A stretch of 17,500 bases of DNA from assembly GCF_964340395.1 (NCBI RefSeq), contig NC_135564.1:7637861-7655360 (forward strand), read 5' to 3'. Position numbers and translations under genes: made by a program. Origin of the DNA: Glandiceps talaboti. Its lineage: Eukaryota > Hemichordata > Enteropneusta > Spengelidae. Positions 10,029 to 17,500 of the stretch are shown piece by piece (the first letter of the stretch is position 1; the number at the start of each line of letters is the position of its first letter). The notes beneath the pieces were generated by a model that saw only the letters and a list, made by a program, of their open reading frames with translations, was not told the DNA's origin and made no database searches.

Positions 10029-10125
10029 TCTAATGTTATTACAGTCAAACCTGTGTATAGTGGTCAGCCAAGGGACCAACAAAATGTGGCCACTATAGAG
10101 AGGTGACCTTTCTAATGTTATTACA
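10029..10125 (+). mobile_element. Fragment resembling the end of a TA-inserting DNA transposon
   Basis: After a TA dinucleotide (10040-10041) the sequence CAGTCAAACCTG begins at 10042. It is followed by TATAGTGGTCA (10056-10066), a GGGACCAACAAAA segment, and TGGCCACTATA (10087-10097), which pairs with 10056-10066 apart from one G-T. This arrangement resembles, from memory, interspersed DNA-transposon termini of Tc1/mariner or pogo type common in marine invertebrate genomes; I cannot confirm the family here. The piece is framed by an exact 15-bp direct repeat, TCTAATGTTATTACA, at 10029-10043 and 10111-10125. This could be an unusually long target duplication, or a tandem duplication that captured the flank. 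No transposase is present, so it is a remnant or a non-autonomous piece. Confidence 0.45.
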
Positions 10126-10683
10126 TGTAGTTTTGTACAGTCAGTTTTTACGGAAATATGAAATATAAACCATCTATACTTTAATTATATACTTTATCTT
10201 TATTATTAATTCAGAATGTAGACGTTACAATTGATTAGTATTTTTAATCAGGGAAAGTGTCATCTTCTATTATCCAAAGGATATACTCTACGACATGTGT
10301 TATCAATGACCATCAAAGACGGAATCTTCAGTTATCTAAAGTTTCTATTTAATGAGTTCTAAAACGTGCCAACTTCGAGTTATCCATCGCAGTCAGTCGT
10401 AATGTTTATTCCACGGCAGTAATGATATGTTTTGGTTAGGCTGAATCTAAAAAAATTGTTTGAACCAGAGTGAATGACTTTATGAGGATATCTAAAATTG
10501 GACGTTTTGAACATTGGCGTGATATCACTATATATACTTTTCAGAAGAATTCATACATCACAGTGTGATAGATCCCCTGGTGAGTTCAAGATAGCTAGCA
10601 TACTCTACGCCTATTGTCATATTTAATCACATGACTGTGTTAACGGTAATTGAAGACCTATTCTGAAATTATCTTTCTTGTTA
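10126..10683. other. AT-rich stretch, nothing recognised
   Basis: No frame, repeat or RNA gene that I can support. Confidence 0.6.
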
Positions 10684-10714
10684 TTGTTGTTGTTGTTGTT
10701 GCTGCTGCTGCTGC

Positions 10715-10758
<44 letters not shown>
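10684..10758 (+). repeat. (TTG)6(CTG)5(TTG)14 microsatellite
   Basis: 75 bp of pure trinucleotide repeat in one phase: TTG at 10684-10701, CTG at 10702-10716 and TTG at 10717-10758. The CTG block differs from its neighbours by T-to-C in each unit. In one frame it reads as valine and alanine (10650-10850), which is an artefact of the repeat and not a gene. Confidence 0.95.
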
Positions 10759-10759
<1 letters not shown>

Positions 10760-13602
10760 ACATGGAATGTATATTAATGATGATATCTGTTGTGTAAAAT
10801 ACTACAGAGTGTCTGATAAGAGTAAACTAGTGATTGCAAGGGAAATTTGATAACTATGCATGTATTAGATTTGCACCAACTCTGGATCTCATCAGCTATA
10901 CATCAAAATGTATCAGTTATATTAGACTATCTGAAGGTAACGGACTGGCGATACTTTATTGTTGAGATATGTCCCACATACATAGTTTGTACAGTCACAC
11001 TGTGTGGAATTGTATAACGTTGTATTGGTATTCAAATACAATGCACTGAAGCAACCATACAGGACGCGCCAAATCATTTCTTTTGACTGAAAGTAGCCAA
11101 CTGTGACAAATATCAATTTGATAATTAATCACATTGTATATAGCTGATTTGAGTATGTAATCACTAAAAATCCATAAATGGTTGTTGGTATAGAATGATA
11201 CATTGCGAATAAATGGCTATTTAGCGTCAAGTTGATCAAGGGGGAAAACTAGTGATTTCACAGATGAGAAAAGCCCTGCTGCTTTGTTAGCATAGTGGCA
11301 AGTTATCTTGAATATATTGCTGCATGTAGTGAAGATTGTGAATAATTTTAAGTATTACGTGCTAGCGGTATAGCAGAATGACGAATTCATGCATATATGT
11401 AGCTTGTGACATTGACAAAACTGTACATGAAGCCCTAGCCGAACTCGAATTTATCATTGATATTCAGTCACATCAGCAAAAAAACCACAGATATTATTCA
11501 ACAGCATATAACATAGCTAAATTTATGACATTATATGCATATTTGCTTGTTTAAAGGCATGTTCTTTAAATAATGAATCATAGAATGTTTGGCCATATAT
11601 TTAAACTTTGTAAGCTGGTATACAACATACACGTTCCTGGTAGCATAACATATATATCCTTGTTAGCCAAACTGGTATTAAATGCTAGGTTCAGAAGATA
11701 TGTTTACAGTCACCTTCCCACTTAGTTCCTCTTAATGACTATGTAAATGATTCTGACAACCAGTGGTATGAATGGAGAATTGTCGTGAGTATTAATAGCT
11801 GATGTGTGCATATCAGTATGACACAAGTATATAAGGTAATGAATTAGACAACGTTGTGTGCAAAACGTAGCAGTTGGATCCATTCAGCAATAACATAATT
11901 TGACAATTTCATTTTGTCTGCTGCTACAAATGCTTTTAGAAAATATGAAAAATAAAGAAACGTTTATTATATTTGTGAGTGGGGCGGAACGAGACTGGGG
12001 TTTAGCTGTTGGTGAATGAAGAATAATCTATTATTTGGTGGTGCTGCCCATGAAACGAACCAGGATTATACTTCCCTTGCGATATTACTTAGCCAGTTCG
12101 GTAATTCATTAAGATAAATAACATTGTAGGAAAATCTGTGCTTTGTTGTGTACGTTGCTCGCTTTGGAAAAGCAACGATAAAAACTTGAGCTGTATCTGT
12201 AGAAACATTCTCAGCCTTGGTGAGTGATTAAGTATTGCTTGTACTTGATACAGTCTACACATTAGGTCGTTACCCGATCGCTGCGTATATGCTCAAAAGA
12301 AATTGTCCTTTAGCTTGCCTGTATTGGCAGAATATCTCTGTGTTGTTATTCTTCAATTCTATTACGTGTCATACGCCGAAAGTAATACGAGAAAGAATAT
12401 AGCATGAAATATTATACGGATGAAAGAGCGGAGTCAGACGATATCGTGAATTTGACACACGTCTGAGACACTATAACAAAAATGCACATAAAGCCGTCTC
12501 CTGTTTAGAGTACTTTGCCTACTTCCATATCGAAGAGTATGTGAATTTCAGCATACATTTGCCACCTTAATGAATCAGTACACGAAATGTGATATGGTAA
12601 TTTAAAAATATTTGACAAATATTAATCACTTTTGTAAAACAGCACTGTGTTACACCCACGTACTGATATTTTTGTCATCATAACTCTGTATAACGGATAT
12701 ACAACGCATTTTCTCGTCAAAACTATCATTTATCTTTGTCACATACATTTGCGATAGTAAGGTTTTGTCATATTTTTTTTGCTGACCTGTACACCCCATA
12801 AAGTTTAATTCTAAAAATTAGTCTTCATTAATGATTGGATATAAACTAAAATATCACATGTGCTGTACTAAGTTCTTTCTTTACCCAGCCGAGGAAAATA
12901 CGAGTGACAGGCCTTGTCTTTATGAATCTGAGACAAGTATTGCCCCTTAACTCTTATGTCATGAGTATTCTCCATATGAATGAAAACAATACTTGAAAAC
13001 AATGTAATTATACCTTGTTGAGTGGACATTTGGAATCTTAAGGGCAAATTTGAACGTTTCGGCCGATATTTCCAACACAACAGAACCAATAACGTACACA
13101 CGTGCATTATCTCTACCTTCTGTAGGGATAATGTCTACAACTTGATATAAATCTGATATATTGTAATTCTTATTATTACTATACTATAAACACAATACCA
13201 TTTTCTTGGCATCCAAGGGAATGTTTGAATCCGTCAGGTTTCCATATACAAAATCAATTATTTGGACGATTTTCCGTTACACATAAGAGAGTTTGTAGAT
13301 AAAGTTCATTCCCACTTTTAATCACAATGAATATCGTAGCATAGTTTTGTCCTGTCAGAAAAAGTAAATGTAACATGTATTGCTTCAAAGAATATTTATC
13401 ATTGTAGAGCTTTATCATTATGAAGTTTGAATGATAGAATAGAACTAAAGAATGCTCAGTGACCCTGAGAATGCGTGGACTGTATGTTTCATATTCAGTC
13501 TGCATCGATTTACTTATGAGTAAACACATGATTTCCTTAATTTGTGAGCAGTCTAGTCAATAGTTATGCCTGTTCGCACGAAACTCCAGCTGTTAAATCA
13601 TC
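10759..13602. other. AT-rich stretch with unrecognised short frames
   Basis: 2.8 kb without a recognisable gene. The larger frames are on the minus strand: 10922-11116, 12868-13107 (79 codons) and 13254-13529 (91 codons, ATG-led). None shows a known domain, and the 91-codon frame is rich in Leu, Ile, Tyr and Asn as expected from AT-rich chance translation. A CACGTG word lies at 13099-13104 and a T8 run at 12773-12780. Confidence 0.55.
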
Positions 13603-13615
13603 TTGGCGCCGCCAA
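13603..13615. other. GC-rich palindrome TTGGCGCCGCCAA
   Basis: Six-base arms TTGGCG and CGCCAA around a single C. It stands out from the AT-rich surroundings. TTGGC...GCCAA resembles an NFI dyad but with a 3-bp instead of the usual 5-bp spacer, and TTGGCGC resembles an E2F site. Either is only a possibility. Confidence 0.4.
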
Positions 13616-14170
13616 TCATTATTTCATATTGACGAAATAGTCTTGTCATTTTGAATTATATTGTTTTTCTCTTCAAAGAATCGAATGGTGTTTTTGGTTC
13701 GCATGTATACCCAGCTGTGTTTTCCATATAATACAAAATACACATTCAATCATTAGTGTTTGATGCATGCGATACAAAAACCGCGTGGTAAGATGACTAT
13801 TTATGATTTTATCTCACCGCTGTATAAACAGTCCGTGGTGGACGGATAATGATACACTCTGATGCACCCATCCTTCTAATGACCTCGTCATTTTTTCCGA
13901 CAAAAAATACAACACTGTTTATTTTAAAGGGTTCAGTCGTGATACAATTTAGACTGCTGAGTTTGCGTTCTCCCTGTTTTCTATTTCACTGTATCACAGT
14001 TGAATGTTAATTGGAAGTATATGTGTATACATATGTGTCCGTGTCTGTGTCAGTTTTCATGTATGAGTCGATAGGTGGGTAGGAAAAGTAGGTATGGACG
14101 TACCTATATTGGAAACACAGTTTATGCATCACATACTGGAAGGTATATAGACGTGAACTGGTTTCCTTTT
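13616..14170. other. AT-rich stretch, nothing recognised
   Basis: No gene or repeat. A short alternating run around 14020-14036 (ATGTGTATACATATG) is weakly palindromic. Confidence 0.6.
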
Positions 14171-14500
14171 TTAGCTCAAGCCAACTTGACAGGCTAAAAT
14201 TGTCATTTGTGTAAGTGCTGTTACCTGATATGCATGTAAGTTCGATATTATCAAAGCTAATGCACTTTGTAGATAAGACATCGTGTGTTTCATCGATGTC
14301 CTAAGAGATAAAAAGCAATTATAATTAAGAAATGACAATTTCCCATCAATCATGAGATCATCCAGGTCACACACATTTGCCATTACAGTATCATTATTCA
14401 GTCGCAGATAATGACTTCCCACTGCTACTAGTTCACTACATTTAAGACATTCAAAAGTAGTCAACACATTTTCTTCAAATAAATTGTCCCTAGACCACTG
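14171..14500 (-). other. Longest open frame in the window, unrecognised
   Basis: Minus-strand frame open from 14500 (after a TGA at 14501-14503) to the TAA at its 3' end, about 110 codons including the stop. The first ATG lies deep inside, leaving about 70 residues, so as a gene it would have to be an internal or terminal exon. An acceptor-like TCTAG ends at 14490. The product reads NLFEENVLTTFECLKCSELV near its start, includes an acidic CDLDDLMID stretch, and then becomes hydrophobic and low in charge. It has one CxxC but no family I recognise. I estimate that about one open frame of this length is expected by chance at this base composition, so this is not good evidence for a gene. Confidence 0.15.
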
Positions 14501-14890
14501 TCATCATACTGTCTGTGATAATATTGACTTCGTAACTTCGAGTGGAAACAATTAACATTGTGTATACACGCATAGGGTAAACTATACAGATCAAGCTACG
14601 GCTGTAACAACATGGTATCACCAATCAAAGAGCGTAGATGAAATACCATTCTGTGTGGTCTTAAAATTTGTCATGATTTCACAGTTAGAGTCTCTATGTG
14701 ACAAATATTTCGCATATAATATTGATGTACACACATCGAATATTTGTAAAAATTCTCTTTTGCATTATCTGGCCACATAAACATCGATGCATGTGACTGG
14801 TTACTTGTGACAGGCTTTAAGAATGGCCCATGACGATACGTGCATGTTGTTCATGTTTTGAAATTTGAACTCAAAATGCTTGGACAAAAA

Positions 14891-14911
14891 ATACATACAT
14901 ACATACATACA

Positions 14912-14942
<31 letters not shown>
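14891..14942 (+). repeat. (ATAC)12 microsatellite
   Basis: Twelve perfect ATAC units at 14891-14938 followed by ATAT. It is the same repeat class, in another phase, as the ACAT block at 6797-6832. Confidence 0.95.
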
Positions 14943-14973
14943 GTGTAGACGCTGCACATATTTAATTTATGTA

Positions 14974-15009
14974 ACACACACACATACACACACACGCACA
15001 CACACACAC
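14974..15009 (+). repeat. (CA)n microsatellite with two interruptions
   Basis: An AC/CA run of 36 bp broken by one CATA and one CGCA. It lies about 30 bp from the ATAC array, so the two form a double microsatellite. The minus-strand frame at 14801-15013 translates both arrays into VCVCV and YVCM repeats and is an artefact. Confidence 0.9.
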
Positions 15010-15911
15010 TCATTATATGGCATTTTTGCCTCTAGCAACGTTACTTAATTGAAGAGTAGCCAGTAGATTACTTCGGTTATAACGACTAAAATACTAAATC
15101 CCTATAGTAACTGTTCTCGAAGGGTGGAACTTTGTCAAGGAACATCTATCTTAAACGAAGAATTATCCTTTGGGGTTAAGCACGAACTACTCACTATTTC
15201 GACAGATTTAACCTAATGTTACCGAATGTGTCACCTTACTCTACATGGTGGCACTGGATAATACACATAGGAAATTACCATGAAGCGTGTATATTGATGT
15301 AAAATTACCCCCTATGATTAATTGCATTTTGTCAAAAATTGTTGTTTTTTATCCGAGTCCCACTACCTTATAAGTGACATGAATTAGCTGATATCTGAGT
15401 TAAACTAAATAATCACATCAAATAGAATAGGTCAAAGCCATCAGAGGTTAAATAGAAATAGAGCAACATCCTAGAATTTTTAAGATTGAAAACATCATTG
15501 GTGAAAAAGTGTCAACTCTGATAAACACTTTGATCATGTAACATCACACACGTAATTTATCATGCATACAGGTACTGTAGAAATGCTTCTCGAAATTTAA
15601 CTTTCATAATTGTGCGGTAGAAGGTTTACTACTCGCACCGAGCATTAAAAAAACAGCTTAAAGCTTGATGAATTCGTATTTTCTTTCATTGGAGAATACT
15701 TTTACAGTTTTGGCCAACAGAAAATTAATGTGAATAGGATCTGAAAGTACAAGGTTGATTTCAAAGATTTTGCAAAATACATGGTGTTCTTTCTGTCATG
15801 GCAAAACAGGTTTTGATACTTCATGATGGGCATCAGTTAAATTTCATATTAATATGCTATATTTCTTTGATCAGTCGATGAGGATAGGTCAGGTTGCTTA
15901 ATCTCAATCAT
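15010..15911. other. AT-rich stretch, nothing recognised
   Basis: No frame, repeat or RNA gene that I can support. Confidence 0.6.
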
Positions 15912-15938
15912 AAATGATAAAAATGATATAAATGATAT
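15912..15938 (+). repeat. Three-unit 9-bp tandem repeat
   Basis: AAATGATAA, AAATGATAT, AAATGATAT at 15912, 15921 and 15930. The last two units are identical and the first differs at its final base. Confidence 0.8.
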
Positions 15939-17262
15939 ATATTGAATTAGTAAACATATATTCAAATTACTATTTCACTGATTGGTACAATACAGCTAAA
16001 GGACAAATAAAATAACACAGAAATATTACTTTTCCACAAGATTATGAAATAATGGTCCCTAAAACAATATTCTCGTAGGGCATTTTATCCAATGATACTA
16101 TTCGTATGGGTTTAGTACTCATAAATAAATGACTATCGGACACGGTTTCTCATATGACTCACGAGCTAATTTGACATAAATATCGGAAGAAAAAAATCCA
16201 AGTTATATTTCTAATATTCTGCATTCCTGAACGACATCGACTGCATAGCGTTATAAGCCGGAATACAAAATCACGTTTTGCTTGAATAGATTTTTTAAGC
16301 GGAATGTTGCATGATCAATTTTCATTTCTATCAAAGCTCTGTGCTCTATGTGAATGGAATGCCACTTCAAATATTTGTAATTTCATATTCAGCTGTGCAT
16401 TTAAACGTATCTTTATTCAAACGTAGTAATATTAAAAACTTTTCATTTGTTTGTTTAACGGTTAGTTAGAGGATACAAAAAAGCCAATTTTACTGCCTTA
16501 ACCATAATTAAAGTACTGTTGTATCGTTTAGCAAACCTGGATTCACTAAAATGTAGAGTGCTCAAATGCTACTTAGGTGCTCGTGGATGCATTTATAAAA
16601 AGAGGATATGCAAGAGCTGCGTTGAATTTAGTTTAAAAAAATAACGATTATTTTTACAGCCCTATCAGTATTGTATTATGAACACCGACAACAATAAGGA
16701 TGCCCTTCCCCTACTTTATTTCCTGTTACCTTAACGATTTGCAGTGGATGAAACTCATTATGCAAGTCTTAAGAGGGATGCAATAATGAAAGTGGATCCC
16801 TACATAATAACAAAATGTTTCAAGTGAAATAGTAAAACAATATCAGTACTTTTATAATGGCTTATTTTAGAAAGGTTGTTGTGGAAAAGATATATTGATG
16901 ACATGCATTATGGTAGTGATATCTCTGAAGACAAACTCTCCTTGTTATCAAAATAATCGTTTTTGTGTGCGCAAGCAGACTGCGTTTGTAGGAAGACATT
17001 GCTCAGTATCCATGCACCACACGCTCATTAAGACGGTCATCGTAATAACTCAATTACAATCGTATATAGAAACATGTTCCTCGCACTACAATGTTTCAGA
17101 ATATATCAATTACTTTGACCTTACATTACAAAAAAACATGATATCTATATAAGCAATCTATTTTAGATCTAGAGATATCTATTTCACCCATGTTTTCAAA
17201 GCCTACAGTAAAGGCTATAGAGACGTAGGGATTGCAAATCCAGCTCTTGCACGGATTGGAAT
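15939..17262. other. AT-rich stretch with one AP-1 word
   Basis: TGACTCA at 16155-16161 is an exact AP-1 word. An 85-codon + frame at 16895-17152 has no recognisable domain. Nothing else stands out. Confidence 0.55.
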
Positions 17263-17306
17263 ATCTAGGTAATATCAGAGTTTAATCTAGGAAATATCAT
17301 AGTATC
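17263..17306 (+). repeat. 22-bp tandem duplication
   Basis: Two adjacent 22-bp units, 17263-17284 and 17285-17306. They share ATCTAGG, AATATCA and AGT, with a few substitutions between them. Confidence 0.8.
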
Positions 17307-17500
17307 ACGCACCACGTCACATATGGATGTAGCGAGCCGAATAATTAGCTGTCCGTAGACGTATGTCGTGATCGATACTCCCGGATCCATCAAGACGTTG
17401 GTCAAATAAGCATGAAATTATATTATACCTTGAACATTATTAGGGTAGTCGTGAACTAGATCTAAAGTACAAGTTAGTGTTCAGTTTACCAACAAGTTAA

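Noticed and set aside
10650-10850. Reading frame with a long valine/alanine tract
   Set aside because: It is the translation of the TTG/CTG microsatellite and does not start at an ATG.
12868-13529. 79- and 91-codon minus-strand frames
   Set aside because: No domain, signal or neighbour context; such lengths are expected by chance at this base composition.
14801-15013. Cysteine/valine/tyrosine-rich minus-strand frame
   Set aside because: Its composition comes entirely from translating the CA and ATAC microsatellites.

Overview
This window looks like non-coding nuclear DNA from a multicellular eukaryote, most likely a marine invertebrate. A mollusc-like (lophotrochozoan) genome is my best guess, at low confidence. 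By eye it is roughly one third G+C. It lacks everything expected of a prokaryotic segment: there are no long reading frames, no operon spacing and no Shine-Dalgarno-led genes. It does carry long, clean tetranucleotide and trinucleotide microsatellites (CAGA, ACAT/TCAT, TTG/CTG, ATAC, CA), short local tandem duplications, and a piece that resembles the end of an invertebrate TA-inserting DNA transposon. Frequent ACATGTA-type words also fit marine invertebrate DNA, but this is an impression and not a test.

No gene can be supported. The longest stop-free stretch is about 110 codons (minus strand, 14171-14500). With about 33% G+C I estimate that around one such stretch is expected by chance in six frames of 17.5 kb. 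None of the short reading frames encodes a family I recognise. The window is best read as intergenic DNA or the inside of a large intron.

Layout: 1-1018 is unremarkable AT-rich DNA. 1019-1650 is the most structured part: a coding-looking 49-codon frame, a perfect 24-bp tandem duplication, three diverged copies of a roughly 150-bp repeat whose first two copies can each fold a stem-loop, and a run of 12 G. 2167-2216 holds a small tandem duplication and 2812-2899 a (CAGA)22 microsatellite. 3020-3214 is a small ATG-led frame with good start context. 4020-4350 is rich in homeodomain-type words bracketed by an inverted pair of TGCAGGTG elements. 6557-6833 contains a near-perfect palindrome, an AP-1 word and a compound microsatellite. 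7791-7816 is an inverted repeat, and 7941-8130 a diverged tandem duplication of 98/92 bp. 10029-10125 is the transposon-like piece framed by 15-bp direct repeats. 10684-10758 is the TTG/CTG array. 13603-13615 is a GC-rich palindrome, 14891-15009 a double microsatellite, and 17263-17306 a 22-bp tandem duplication. No convincing new biological system was found. The strongest candidates for a second look are the hairpin-bearing triplicated repeat (1242-1628) and the transposon-like piece (10029-10125).
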